DNA of 58,019 bases from Cryptosporangium minutisporangium (GCF_039536245.1 NZ_BAAAYN010000079.1:8123-66141), one strand, 5' to 3'; shown: positions 18,595 to 28,900, counted from the first letter of the stretch. Translations and numbers: made by a program. The notes: generated by a model not told the origin, from the sequence alone.

Positions 18595-21291
18595 TCAGGA
18601 CAGCATCAGCACCGGCTGAGCGTCCAGCTTCTCCGCGGCGTCCAGCACCGCGGCGCCGTCCTCCTTCGATCGCTCCTCGGCGATCGTCATGGCTGCGAAG
18701 TCGCTGGTCGGTCCCTTGTCGACCAGGACGTACACGGTCACGTACGAGCCGCGCAGTGGCGCCGCGAAGGCGTGCTCCACCGCGTACGTGCCGCTCGGCC
18801 CGGCGTCGACCAGCTTCGTCGTCGCCTCGACCGCGATTCCCCTGGTGTCGTAGCGGACGAGTACCGCCCGGACCGACGGCGCCGGCGCGGTGGCCGTCTT
18901 GAATCCACAGGAGACCTGCTGGGTCCCGCCGTAGCTCGAGTTCGTCGCCCAGAAGTCCGGGGCGGTGGGGCTCTGCGCCGAGCCCTGGGTGGTTCCGCTC
19001 CGGCTGGCGGTCGGTGTCCGAGGCTCGTCGTCCGAGCCGCCGACCGCCATCCAGACCACTGCGACGACCACGGCGACGATCAGCACCAGCACGCCGAGCA
19101 CGGCCGCGATCCCGGCGGGGCCCGGCGGCCCGGCGTCGCCCCCCGGCCCGGCGTCGCGCTTCCGGAGGACGGGGGCGAAGAACGCCGCGAGACGGCTCCG
19201 GGTCCGGTGCGCGACCCTCCGGTCGGAGCCGGGCTCGACGTCGGCGTCGGAGGCGTCCGGGCGGGAAGCGTCCGGGCGGGAGCCGTCGGAGCGGGAAGCA
19301 TCGGGGCGGGAGGCGTCGCGCGTGCGCGCCCCGGCGGACTGCGCGCCCCGCTGGGCGGCGGCGAGCTGCTGGCGCGTCGTCGTCAGCTCCTGCCGGGCCG
19401 ACGCCAGCTCCTGCCGCGCCGAGGTCAGCTCGCGATGCTCGTCCTGCCACAGCGGGAGCACCTGGCCGACGAGATCCGCCGTCGTCCTGGTCAGTCGCGG
19501 CAGGCTACCGAGGTCCCGCAGGTGCGCCTCGAGCGTCGTCGACTGGGTGTCGGACACGGCGACCAGCACGTCGCGTTCGTCGTAACCGTGCTGGAGAAGG
19601 CACTCCAGCCCCGCGTCGACGACGATCGTCCGGTCGGACGCCGCGCGGGCCCGGTCCCGCGTGGTCCTGGCGGCGTAGGACGCCATCCGCGCCCACCACT
19701 GCGGCGGCGTCGGTCCCTCGATCTGCCGGTGCGCGGCCGCGTCCGCAGCCTGCTCGTTCACCCAGCCGGTGACCAGGGCGTACAGACGTTCGTCCCACTC
19801 AGCCGGCCGCTCGGAGACGGCCAGCGCGCAGGCGAGGAGACCACCGAACAGCCGGGCGGAGCGGACGTCCAGCTGTTCGGTCACCGCGCGGACCGCACCC
19901 AGTGGGTCGACCGACGTCTCGATCTGCCGCCGCACGTCGTCGCCGACCGCGTCGCGCTGCCGGATGCGGGCAGCGATCCCGGCGGCGTCGAACGGGTACA
20001 GGTCGGGGTGGTCGGCCGGCTGGTACCCCATGGCCTTGAACAGGGGCGCGCAGGCGATCCGCGCCGCCTGGCTGCTCCAGCGCCCGTACCGCGCGGTGAA
20101 CGCCTGGATCAGGGCCCAGTTCTGCTCGTGGTCGAGGCTCTGGTTCACGATCGAACCCAGCCAGGCGAGGTACCCGTCGGACGGTGAACGGTCATCGCTG
20201 GGCAGGCCCAGCGCGTCCGCGACCGCGTCGTCGGTCTGCAGATGGCCGAGAAGCCCCTGGAACAGCAGCACGGCGACCCCGGTCTCCAACGTCGCGCTCC
20301 CGCCGCGGATCAGCCCGGCCGCGGCGTGCGGCGCCGAGGCCGCGTACTGCCGGACCGTGTCCGGCGCGGCGAGCAGCTTGGCCGTGTGTCCCTCGCTCAC
20401 CAGACGCGGGACGTCGAGCGCCGGGCGCTGCCAGGCGGCGTAGGTGCGCTCCAACGCGGTCCGCACCGACTCGGCGTTCGCGGTCTCTTCCGGGTCGGCG
20501 ACGTAACCCTGGGCCAGGCCGCGCGCGACGAGCGTCACCAGGTCGCCGGTGTCCGCGCCGCGCTCCAGCCGACGCCGCTGCCCGCGCATGTTGTCGAGCC
20601 AGAGGTCGACCTCGGCCGCCGCCGACCCGGCGAGCCGGCGCATGGGCGGCGACCACTCGCCGACGACGGCGTTCTGCGCCGCGCGGACGGACTTCGCCGG
20701 CTGCAGCAGGCAGGTGTGCCAACGCAGCGCCCGCGACACCTTCGTCGGAACCACCGCGAGCACCGCGGGCAGCACGTTCGCCATCAGCTCCGGTCCGGCC
20801 GGCACGATCGTCATGCCGGCCGAGCCCAGCAGCGCGGTGAGCAGCTCCGCGGTGGCCTTCTCGAACTCGGCGTCGCCGGTGACCGCGGACGCGACCGCCG
20901 GTACGCTCACCTCCGACCGGCTCCACGGCATCCGGTCGGCGCTGCCGCGGTCCGCGCTGGTCACCAGTGCCGCCGCCGCACGCCAGACGACCGACGCCGG
21001 ATGCCGGCCGTGAGCGAAGGCGAACTGGACGGTGCCCGCCCGGTGCCCGAGGCCGCGGCCCTGCACGGTGAAGCACCAGTGGTCCGCCGAGCCGATCGGA
21101 ACCGAGGACAGGCTCCAGATCGGAATTCCGGTGAGGTCCTGGAGGCTCTCCGGCGGCTGGGGGACCAGCTGGAGCTGGTCGTTCGCGACCGCCCAGTACT
21201 GGTCGGGGACGTTCTCGGTGGACTCCCGCTCCTGCCGCCAGCCCTGGCCGGTGTCGGTCCACCCGACGGTGGTGAAGCCCACGGTCTCCAT
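18595..21291 (-). CDS. Large one-pass membrane protein, GTPase-associated (GAP1-like) candidate
   Basis: An ~898-residue protein, last of a seven-gene operon. The N-terminus (~1-130) contains the segment GRGLGHRAGTVQFAFAH, reminiscent of the GAP1-N type domains described with bacterial TRAFAC GTPases; this is from memory and unconfirmed. The middle (~130-620) is all-helical. A coiled coil with heptads (RQELASARQELTTTRQQL, ~635) and a Ser/Asp/Arg/Pro low-complexity repeat (DASRPDASRSDGSRPDASRP, ~670) follow. One TM helix (IAAVLGVLVLIVAVVVAVVWM, ~745) leads to a ~120-residue extracytoplasmic domain starting SYGGTQQVSCGFKTATAP. The topology suggests a sensor or transducer with a cytoplasmic body and an external head. 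Start is ATG 21291 or GTG 21294; both overlap the stop of the upstream GTPase gene. Confidence 0.8.
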   Translation of the reverse strand: METVGFTTVGWTDTGQGWRQERESTENVPDQYWAVANDQLQLVPQPPESLQDLTGIPIWSLSSVPIGSADHWCFTVQGRGLGHRAGTVQFAFAHGRHPASVVWRAAAALVTSADRGSADRMPWSRSEVSVPAVASAVTGDAEFEKATAELLTALLGSAGMTIVPAGPELMANVLPAVLAVVPTKVSRALRWHTCLLQPAKSVRAAQNAVVGEWSPPMRRLAGSAAAEVDLWLDNMRGQRRRLERGADTGDLVTLVARGLAQGYVADPEETANAESVRTALERTYAAWQRPALDVPRLVSEGHTAKLLAAPDTVRQYAASAPHAAAGLIRGGSATLETGVAVLLFQGLLGHLQTDDAVADALGLPSDDRSPSDGYLAWLGSIVNQSLDHEQNWALIQAFTARYGRWSSQAARIACAPLFKAMGYQPADHPDLYPFDAAGIAARIRQRDAVGDDVRRQIETSVDPLGAVRAVTEQLDVRSARLFGGLLACALAVSERPAEWDERLYALVTGWVNEQAADAAAHRQIEGPTPPQWWARMASYAARTTRDRARAASDRTIVVDAGLECLLQHGYDERDVLVAVSDTQSTTLEAHLRDLGSLPRLTRTTADLVGQVLPLWQDEHRELTSARQELASARQELTTTRQQLAAAQRGAQSAGARTRDASRPDASRSDGSRPDASRPDASDADVEPGSDRRVAHRTRSRLAAFFAPVLRKRDAGPGGDAGPPGPAGIAAVLGVLVLIVAVVVAVVWMAVGGSDDEPRTPTASRSGTTQGSAQSPTAPDFWATNSSYGGTQQVSCGFKTATAPAPSVRAVLVRYDTRGIAVEATTKLVDAGPSGTYAVEHAFAAPLRGSYVTVYVLVDKGPTSDFAAMTIAEERSKEDGAAVLDAAEKLDAQPVLMLS

Positions 21292-23195
21292 CACAGCACT
21301 CCTCGGAGCACGCGCAGCAGCAGCTGGGTCAGGGAGGCGGATCGTTCCTCGGTGTCGGCGAAGTCGACGTCGTCGTCGAGCGGATCCATCGCCGGCCGGT
21401 CCCGGCCCGCGCGCTCCTGCGGCGTCGCCGCGAGCGGCGAGCAGAGGAAGATCCGCAGGTCCGCCCAGGGCATGCTCATCAGTCCGACCATCGCCTCGCC
21501 GTATCCCAGCGCGAAGACCAGGCCGCAGCCCATCGCGGACATCACCAGGTCACGGGTGAGCAGCGGGTCGTCCACACCGGCCCGTCCCGCCTGGTCGGGT
21601 GTTCCCGGCTGGAGCGCGAGGCGCAGATGCTCGCCGATCGACGGGACGTGCAACACCGGCCCGTCGTAGTACGGATCCGCCGGATCGTTGCCGAGCCGCA
21701 CGTCGGCGGCTTGGCCTTCCTCCACGAGCTGCCAGAAGAGGCGGGCGTCCGAGTAGTGGTCGAGCAATGAGTCCGCCAGGTCGGAGAGGCGCTGCTGCAG
21801 CACGTACTCGTCGGCGACCACGCGGACGTCGAGCCGCTTGAGCAGCTCGGCGCAGTCCGGGTCCGGGTGGTAGACCTCGCCGACGTTGCGGGCGACGTGG
21901 TCGAAGTAGTGCACGATCCCGGCCTTGAACGCGCCGCTCCTGCCGATGTCGTCCAGCCGCATCTTCTCCAGCGCCAGCCGGATGACGTCGACCTTGCTGA
22001 CCGCCACCAGCAGCCGGACCCGGCCGAGGTCGTCGGTGAGGAACTCACCCTCGAGCTTCGTGATCCGCTGGGCGATCGTGCGCTGCACCCGGCGACGCTG
22101 CGCCCGGACCGTCCGGGTGAAGTTCTCGGCGTCCGGGTCGTCGCTGGTGGCGCCGGGGCGGAGGCTGCCGCGCAGCAGGCGGTCGTAGGAGCCGGCCTCC
22201 TGGGACTCCAGCGCCTCGCGGGCGAACCGGTCGAACACCGACGCCTCGAGCAGCGGGTCGATCGCCCAGACCAGCGCGTTGTAGCCGCGCAGGGCGGCCC
22301 GCTCGCGGACGGTGCCGACCGCGCTGCGCTCGTCCCGATCCTCGAAGAACTCGCCGGCGAGGTCGACGACACAGGTCCAGCCGTGCCGGCCCGAGGTGCC
22401 GTCGCCGACCCGGGTGCGCAGCATGATCGGCTGCGGCGGCATCGTGCCCCAGCTGGTCTCGTCGACCATCGTCTCGGTGACGGTCTCCTTCAGCAGTTCG
22501 GTCACCGCGTCGTACATCACCGGAGAGACCAGGGTGTTGAGGATCTGGTACGGCGCGAGACTCTGCGCGACCGTGGCACCGATCGGCTGGCCGGTGCTGA
22601 TCGTCGCGTCGTACTGGGTGCGACGCTGGTTGAGCGTGTAGTCCTCGAGCGGAGCTCCGGCGAAGGTCCGGACCGTCACCCGCTCGTCGCGTCGGCCGCC
22701 GGGGAAGTCGCCCACGTGCGTCAAGCTCTGGTCGAGCATGCGGGTGAGCAGGTAAGTCTTGCCGGACGCCACCGGCCCCATCGCGGCGACCGTGTTCCAG
22801 TAGTGGACGCCGAAGTGCTTCTCGTTCTCCCCGAGCGCGGCCGAGTACGGGAAGATGTGCCCGTTGCCGCAGAGGATGTAGGTGTACTCCACCCCGTTCG
22901 GGTGGAACGCCGGCTGGTAGGACTTGCGGGTCGCCGTGCGATTGCCCACTACCGACAGACGCCAGGTGTGCCTGCGGTCCACCGGGCTCCCGACCTCCAG
23001 GCACAGCGCCGGACGCCGCACGTAGAGGTTGTCGGCACCGACCTCCGGCACGTCCCCGAGGACCGCCGCGCAGGCCGGGCACCGATAGCCGTAGCGGGCG
23101 CGGACCTCGGCGAGGACCTCCGGACCGGGCTCCCGTGGCGCGTCGCCCGCGGTCAGCCACTTCTGGTCGAACGGCTCGAACGGCTCGTCGGTCAT
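21291..23195 (-). CDS. Zinc-ribbon TRAFAC-type GTPase (double-GTPase-like)
   Basis: A 634-residue NTPase. It starts with a treble-clef/zinc-ribbon-like region (YRCPACAAVLG ~30-40; LCGNGHIF ~105). Walker A is GPVASGKTYLL (~138), Walker B VVDLAGEF, and the guanine-specificity motif is SKVD in LLVAVSKVDVIRL (~400), a T/NKxD variant. No signal peptide or TM, so it is cytosolic. This matches the TRAFAC-clade GTPases proposed as cores of NTP-dependent conflict/signalling systems, where they partner GAP1 proteins. ATG 23195 overlaps the upstream gene's stop (ATGA) and its own stop overlaps the next start, so stoichiometric expression is likely. The membrane neighbours suggest recruitment to the envelope. 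Confidence 0.8.
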   Translation of the reverse strand: MTDEPFEPFDQKWLTAGDAPREPGPEVLAEVRARYGYRCPACAAVLGDVPEVGADNLYVRRPALCLEVGSPVDRRHTWRLSVVGNRTATRKSYQPAFHPNGVEYTYILCGNGHIFPYSAALGENEKHFGVHYWNTVAAMGPVASGKTYLLTRMLDQSLTHVGDFPGGRRDERVTVRTFAGAPLEDYTLNQRRTQYDATISTGQPIGATVAQSLAPYQILNTLVSPVMYDAVTELLKETVTETMVDETSWGTMPPQPIMLRTRVGDGTSGRHGWTCVVDLAGEFFEDRDERSAVGTVRERAALRGYNALVWAIDPLLEASVFDRFAREALESQEAGSYDRLLRGSLRPGATSDDPDAENFTRTVRAQRRRVQRTIAQRITKLEGEFLTDDLGRVRLLVAVSKVDVIRLALEKMRLDDIGRSGAFKAGIVHYFDHVARNVGEVYHPDPDCAELLKRLDVRVVADEYVLQQRLSDLADSLLDHYSDARLFWQLVEEGQAADVRLGNDPADPYYDGPVLHVPSIGEHLRLALQPGTPDQAGRAGVDDPLLTRDLVMSAMGCGLVFALGYGEAMVGLMSMPWADLRIFLCSPLAATPQERAGRDRPAMDPLDDDVDFADTEERSASLTQLLLRVLRGVL

Positions 23196-23500
23196 CGCAG
23201 CAGGCCGATCACGAGGCAGACGGCGGTGCCGACGATCAGTACCGCGAGTGCGAGGACGCCGCCGGTGCGCAGCCCGGAGACGGTACCGGCGGAGCGGCCG
23301 GCGCGGGCGGCACGGGCGAGGTAGGCGGCGATCGCGGTGTCGACGACGCCTTGGGACGACGCGCGCTTCGACGTCGGCCCGCTCCACTCGCCCAGCTGAT
23401 AGGTGAGCGCGGCGAGCCGCTCGCGCTGCGGCTGGCACGCGCGCCAGACCGCGGCGTCCAGGGCACGGCGTCCGGTGAGGATCTTCAGGAACTCCGACAT
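23192..23500 (-). CDS. Small tail-anchored membrane protein
   Basis: A 102-residue protein in the GTPase/SEDS-PBP operon. The soluble helical N-terminus begins MSEFLKILTGRRALDAAVWR, with a conserved-looking LAALTYQLGEWSGPTSKR segment. A C-terminal TM helix (VLALAVLIVGTAVCLVIGLL) ends two residues from the stop. It overlaps the kinase-like gene by one base and the GTPase gene by four bases. Family unknown to me. By topology it could be a membrane adaptor for the GTPase. Confidence 0.75.
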   Translation of the reverse strand: MSEFLKILTGRRALDAAVWRACQPQRERLAALTYQLGEWSGPTSKRASSQGVVDTAIAAYLARAARAGRSAGTVSGLRTGGVLALAVLIVGTAVCLVIGLLR

Positions 23501-24930
23501 CAGCTCACCAGCTCCCGGAGGATCGTGACGACGAGAAGTAACGCGAACACCGGCAGACCGACCAGCCAGGGCCAGCGCGCCGCCCGGAACTGCCGCCGGG
23601 CGATCTCGCTCCCGACCAGCACGGTCGCGTCCACCACCGCGTCCGGGGCGTCCGGTGGGATGAGCGCGGCCGGGAGGGCGCGGCGCACCTCGTCGATTCC
23701 GGCGCGCTGGGCCTGGATCTGGGCGGTGTCCACCGGCGGCGGGGGCGGGCCGGTGGCGAGGCTCGGCGTTCCCGGAGTGGTTTGGCCGTTGAGGACGTCG
23801 GAGATCCACTGCTCCGCCGACCAGTTGCCGTACTCGTCGAACGGCTCGTCGAACGGCTGCACCAGCGGGTCGATCACCCCGTCCCACTCGGTGCCCCAGG
23901 CGCTGCGGAGCATCACCCGGATCTCGTCGCCGGTGATCGGACTCGGGTCCCGGGCGGCCCGCCCGATCACCGCGTCGGCGGTCGCCGTTCCGGCGACCGC
24001 ACCGAGCGCCACCAGCGCGAACCCGTAGCGGTCGTGCGCCTTGAGCACCTCGGGCGTGATCGGCCGGCACGCGCGGATCGCCGCCGCCAGCTCGGGGTGC
24101 GTGTACGGGAGCGTCAGGCGGATGTCCTGCGGGCGGGAGTCCAGCCGGAGCACCGCGTCCGCATCGATGAGTACGAAGCTCTCGACGGCGCCCACCGAGT
24201 ACGAGCGGACGTTGTCCGGCTTGATGTCGCAGTGCGCGATCCCGGCCTGGTGGCAGGCGTCGATACCGCGGGCGACCGCCTCCAGCTCTTGCAGCCGGTC
24301 CGTCCGGGGCACCGCACCGGCCTCGATGAACGGCATCGGCTCCGGCAGGTACCGGGTCAGCACGAGGAAGCAGTTCTCCGGCTGCGGGTTGTCGTCGCGC
24401 CCGAACCAGCTCCAGAGCCTGGCGTCCGAGGTCTCGAAGATGCCCTCGGCGTCGGCGCCCAGGTGGGTCGTGGCGACCTGCTGGACGCTCTGGTGCGTGA
24501 GGGCGGGAACGACCCAGACCGGCGCGACCGCCCAGGGCGGTCGCAGCGCGGTGCCGTTCAGGGTGGTGTTGGCGTCGAGAACGTCGCTGCTCTGCTGCTT
24601 GAAGTGGCGCATCAGCCAGTGCGCCTCGACCGGGGTCGCGCACCAGTACGCCTTCACGAACCAGTTCTTGAACGGTAACTGCGCCCGCTCGCCCCGCAGG
24701 CCCGCCCGGCCGACCTGCGCGGGAAGCGCCTCGGCGGTCAAGCCGCGGGTGTAGAGGACGTGTGCGCTGATCAGCTGCGCGTCGTGCTCGCCGTCCGCCG
24801 GAATCGGGTACTTGCGGACGACGCTCTGCCGGTTGTCCGGCGGAGCGACGTCGACCGGCAGCGCCCACCCGCCGACCGGCAGGTGGACCCGGTACCAGGG
24901 TGCGGTCTGGAGATCCGGCGCCGCGCTCAT
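23500..24930 (-). CDS. Tail-anchored protein-kinase-like protein
   Basis: A 476-residue protein kinase fold. The beta3 Lys is probably in NWFVKAYW (~91). The catalytic loop is AHCDIKPDNVRS (~229-240; HxD..KPxN complete), the metal-binding Asp is in LIDADAV (DFG replaced by DAD), and an APE-like segment follows in TLPYTHPEL. The N-lobe is long and holds an insert with many aromatics. After the kinase, a proline-rich linker and helical segment end in one TM helix (WPWLVGLPVFALLLVVTIL) a few residues from the stop, so the catalytic domain faces the cytoplasm. There are no PASTA or other external domains, unlike PknB. The key residues suggest it may be active. Likely partners are neighbours in the operon. 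Confidence 0.85.
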   Translation of the reverse strand: MSAAPDLQTAPWYRVHLPVGGWALPVDVAPPDNRQSVVRKYPIPADGEHDAQLISAHVLYTRGLTAEALPAQVGRAGLRGERAQLPFKNWFVKAYWCATPVEAHWLMRHFKQQSSDVLDANTTLNGTALRPPWAVAPVWVVPALTHQSVQQVATTHLGADAEGIFETSDARLWSWFGRDDNPQPENCFLVLTRYLPEPMPFIEAGAVPRTDRLQELEAVARGIDACHQAGIAHCDIKPDNVRSYSVGAVESFVLIDADAVLRLDSRPQDIRLTLPYTHPELAAAIRACRPITPEVLKAHDRYGFALVALGAVAGTATADAVIGRAARDPSPITGDEIRVMLRSAWGTEWDGVIDPLVQPFDEPFDEYGNWSAEQWISDVLNGQTTPGTPSLATGPPPPPVDTAQIQAQRAGIDEVRRALPAALIPPDAPDAVVDATVLVGSEIARRQFRAARWPWLVGLPVFALLLVVTILRELVS

Positions 24931-25967
24931 CAGGCCTCCTCAGCCGAGATCGTGTACTGCAGGACGGACTCGCCGGGCTTGGTGCGGTGTCGCCAGCGCA
25001 GGACGCCGATCCGTGGCAGGGGAACGATGTCGTTCGTCGCCAATTCGAGCGCGTCGAGTGCGATCAGGTAGTCGGGGCGGGCGCCGGTGCGCAGCAGGTG
25101 CGCGCGCCCCTGCCAGTAGCAGAGGAACAGCAGGCGCCCACCGGGGATCGAGCGGAGCAGGCTCAGGTCCATTCCGGCGGCGCCGTCCTCCGCGCCGCCG
25201 ACGCCGCGCCCGACCGGGACCCAGACCGGAGCAGGACGCAGCGTGAACAGCCAGCTCGGCGCGGTGGGCGACGGGGCAGCGCCGTAGCTGAAGCGGATCG
25301 TCCGCTGGCCGGAGAGCGCGCGGGGGGATCGATCCGGGCCGAGCTGGGGGATCGGCGGCAGCGACGCCAGCGCCTCGGCGGCCGGGTCGTGCGGTGCGTC
25401 GGAACTCACGAGCGGCACGGACGCCCGGCCCGGGACCGTCGTGGGCTCCAGCGAGGGCGGCGGCCCGATCGGGTTCGTGGTCGGCTGCGTGAACCGTCGG
25501 CGCGTCGGCGCACCGGGGGACGCCGGAGCGAGCGGGCGTGCGGGCGATCGGGGCACCGTGAAGCGCGAGTCGGCGCTCGCCGGCTCTGCCGCGGGAGGGG
25601 TCGGCGGTTCCGCCGCGGGAGGCGCCGTCGGAGGTGCGGGACGCGTGTCGGGCGGCGGGGCCTCGGAGCTGGTGGCGCCCGGGAGCCGGAGCCGGTATCC
25701 CTTGCCGACCAGCCCGTCCCCGCCGACGACGTCCGCTGCGACGTGCGCGGTACCCAGATTGACCTGGACGATCTGCGCCAGCGCGTCGGCGATGTTCGCG
25801 CGGAAGCGACGGTCGGCGGCCAACTCGTGCTCGGTCTCCACGACGACGCGGATCGGTCCGCCGGCTTCGATCAGCTCGGTGCCGTGCTCGGCGCAGAACT
25901 GGCTCACCTCCGCGAGCACCGCCTCGTACACCTCGGCCGCGTCCTCGCGCCGCTGTCGGTCGCCCAC
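24930..25967 (-). CDS. Orphan cytoplasmic protein with proline-rich linker
   Basis: A 345-residue protein I do not recognise. An N-terminal alpha/beta domain (~1-90; AEVYEAVLAEVSQF..., ELIEAGGPIRVVVETEHEL) is followed by a long low-complexity Pro/Ala/Thr linker (~90-205). A C-terminal beta-rich domain contains WLFTLRPAPVWVPVGRG and GRLLFLCYWQGRAHLL. No TM or signal. GTG 25967 has a strong GAGGAGG site 6 nt upstream. It lies 11 nt after the SEDS-PBP gene and its stop overlaps the kinase-like gene. The Thr/Ser-rich linker next to a kinase makes it a plausible phosphorylation substrate or adaptor, which is inference only. Confidence 0.72.
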   Translation of the reverse strand: MGDRQRREDAAEVYEAVLAEVSQFCAEHGTELIEAGGPIRVVVETEHELAADRRFRANIADALAQIVQVNLGTAHVAADVVGGDGLVGKGYRLRLPGATSSEAPPPDTRPAPPTAPPAAEPPTPPAAEPASADSRFTVPRSPARPLAPASPGAPTRRRFTQPTTNPIGPPPSLEPTTVPGRASVPLVSSDAPHDPAAEALASLPPIPQLGPDRSPRALSGQRTIRFSYGAAPSPTAPSWLFTLRPAPVWVPVGRGVGGAEDGAAGMDLSLLRSIPGGRLLFLCYWQGRAHLLRTGARPDYLIALDALELATNDIVPLPRIGVLRWRHRTKPGESVLQYTISAEEA

Positions 25968-25978
25968 CGGAAACCTCC

Positions 25979-28900
25979 TCATTCGACGGCGTCGATGACC
26001 TGTTGGATGAGCCATCTGGCCCGCTTGCTCCCGGCCACGTCGTCCGGCGCATCCAGGGCGACCGCGAACGACACCGGACCGTCCGCGCCCTGCACGATCC
26101 CGACCAGCCAGGCCGTGCGGCACGCGTAGACGTCGGACGGGCAGGCGTCGTCGGGATGGATCTCGTGCGTGCCGGTCTTCACGAAGAGATCGCCCTCCGC
26201 CGTCAGCGCCTCGGCGGTGCCGTACTCGGCGGTCTTGCTCAGCGCGGCCCGGAGTTCCGCGGCCTCCGCCGGGGTGAGCGCCGACGCCGCCCGCACCGGC
26301 GCCACCTGCGTCGTCACCCCGGTCGCCGGGTCGGTGACGGCGGTGACCAGCAGCGGCCGGACCGGGACGCCGTCGTTCGCGATCGCGGCCATCACCGTGG
26401 CCAGGCCGATCGGAGTGCCCTCGACCTGACCCTCGCCGATCGCGTTGAGTCCCCGGCCGGATCCGGCCTCCGGGTTGGCCGGGATCCGGGTGTCGCTACC
26501 GAGTGTGCGATCGGCGAACTGCTGCGGCTCGGTCGCGCCGTAGCCCACGGTGCCGTCCTCGTTCGTCACGAGCGACTCCACGGTCAACCCGAGCGACGTC
26601 GCCATCCGGCTGATCGCGTCCCAGCCGACCGTGCGGGCGAGCTCCACGAACGCCGTGTTGCACGAGTACGCGAGCGCGTCGGTCAGCGTGATCGTGCCGT
26701 TCTCGGTGGCCGGGCACGCCCCGTCGGAGTAGTTGCGGATCGGTCGGTTGCCGTCCCACGTGGTGGTGGGCGGCGCCGGGATCCGATCCGACGCGTGGTG
26801 GCCCGGCTGGTGCAGGTAGGCGGCGGCCACCACGACCTTGAACGTGGAGCCGAGGCCGAACCGGCGGCCGACCACCCGGTTCACGTCGGTCGACGGCAGG
26901 TCGGTCACGGACTTCCGGCCGCCGACGTACCGGCGCTCGATCTCCTGCTCGGCGGCCTTCCGTGCGGTCTCGCCCTTCGTCGGTTCCTGCAGCCGGTAGT
27001 AGCCGCATCGGCGTCGCTCGTCGGCGTCGCGCTGCCCGACGCCGCAGTCGGTGCCGGGCCGCCCGGTGATCTCCCCGTCGTCGCCGACGACACCGGATCG
27101 CTGGCGGGTCTCCCACTCGGTGACGTCCGGACGCTCGCCGAACGGGGTGTCCGACGTCGGCGACGCGGTGGACGTCGGGGCGGCGCCGCAGGGACCCGGG
27201 CCCGCCGGCTCCGGAACGCTGCTTCCGGCGAGCACGCGCCCGGTGGAGGCGTCCATCACCACGATGCCGCCGGCGAGCGGGCTCCCACCCTCCGGGCTGG
27301 ACCGTCGCATCGCGGTGTTGACGGTCCGCTGCAGGGCCGGGTCGAGACCGAGCGTCAGACCGCCGTCCGGCACGTCCCCGCCGGGCAGCAGCCGGCGGCG
27401 CAGGCTCGATCCCGCGGTCGCGCCACCGCCGATGACGTCGGAGTACGCGACGTCGAGCAGCCCGGACCGTCCGTCGCCGACCCGGAGCAGGCCGCCGAGG
27501 TCCGCCGCGGTGAGCCGGTCGGGGCCGCACGGTCCGGCCCAGCTCCCGGAGGTGCGCGTGGTGGCCAGCACGGTGTCCCCGATCCGCACCTCCAGCCGCG
27601 ACCGATTGGCCGCCACCAGATCGGTCGAGCACTGGGCCGGATCGATCGGGCGGGTCGACGGACCGGCCGATCCGTACGACGGCGTGGGCTCGGACGCGCA
27701 GGCGTACCGGTTCTCGTCGTAGGCCGCCCAGACCGAGGTCAGGCTCGGCCACGGTGCCCGGTACGGGGTCAGCGTCACCAGGACGCCGACGACCAGGCAC
27801 AGCGGAAAGCTCAACCCGATCAGCACCCGCGCCGGTGGCCCGGGCAGCCGGGCCGCCAGACCGGTCGCTGCCACCGGACGCTGTCCTGCGCGACGGATCG
27901 GCGCCCCGGCGGCGCGGGCGGCGTGGAACGTACCGGCGTAACCGGCGACCGCGACCGCGGCGATCGCCAGGATCAGCGCCAGCGAGGCCTGCGGGCCGCG
28001 GGAGAGGAACGGCGCGGTGATGCCGGAGTGCGGGACGGCGCCGAGCGTCGCGGCGAACACGAACACGAACTGGCCGGTGATCAGCGCGGCGAGACCGGTG
28101 CCGAGCAGCGCCGCGACCGTCAGCTGCCTGCGGGTTCCGCGGAACCGCCCGGCCGTGGGCTGCTGCTCGCTGCGGGGAGCGAGGTCCGCCGGGAACTGGA
28201 TCAGCGCCAGCCCGAGGAGCACGATCGCGGCCGCGCACGCCAGCACGGTCAGCCCACCGAGCTTGTTCCACGCCGACGCCAGCACGAAGTCGGTGGATGC
28301 CGCCGCCAGCGGCGGGTCGAGGACGTCGGCGAGCCCTCGGCCCCAGAGGCCACCGTCGTTCACCGCGGCGAGGGCGTGGGCGAGCTGCGACCGTTCGCTC
28401 TCCAGGTCGACGACGCCGAGCCGCTGGCACACCTCGGCGCCGTCGGGAACGCCGGCCGGGGGAGTGGCACCGTCCGGCAGCGGATAACACGGGGCGTTCC
28501 AGCGGTACGCCCACGGATCGCGCCAGATCAAAAAGCGCTCGCTCACGTAGTCGGTGAACGGCGCGACGACGGCGGCCAGCGCGGCCAGTGCGGCGGCGAT
28601 CAAGCCGTACGGCCGGAGATACCGCAGTGCCCCGGACCCGGTCCAGGCCCGCAGCCGGGCGCGCAGGCCGGGCGCCTCGCCCTCCAGCGCGTCGAACGGC
28701 GTCGCCCTCGCTTCGATGCTCAGCGCGGCCCACAGCACGCCCAGCGTGGCGGCGAGCACCGGGATCAGCGTGCCGAAGTCACTGCGCACCGCGCTGCAGA
28801 ACGCGACGGCGCCGACCAGCGCCATCGGGTAGAGAAGGAAGCGCGTCTGCCGCTCGAACGTGCGGAGGCTGCGCCACGGCGTAGTCCGGAGACCGGTCCG

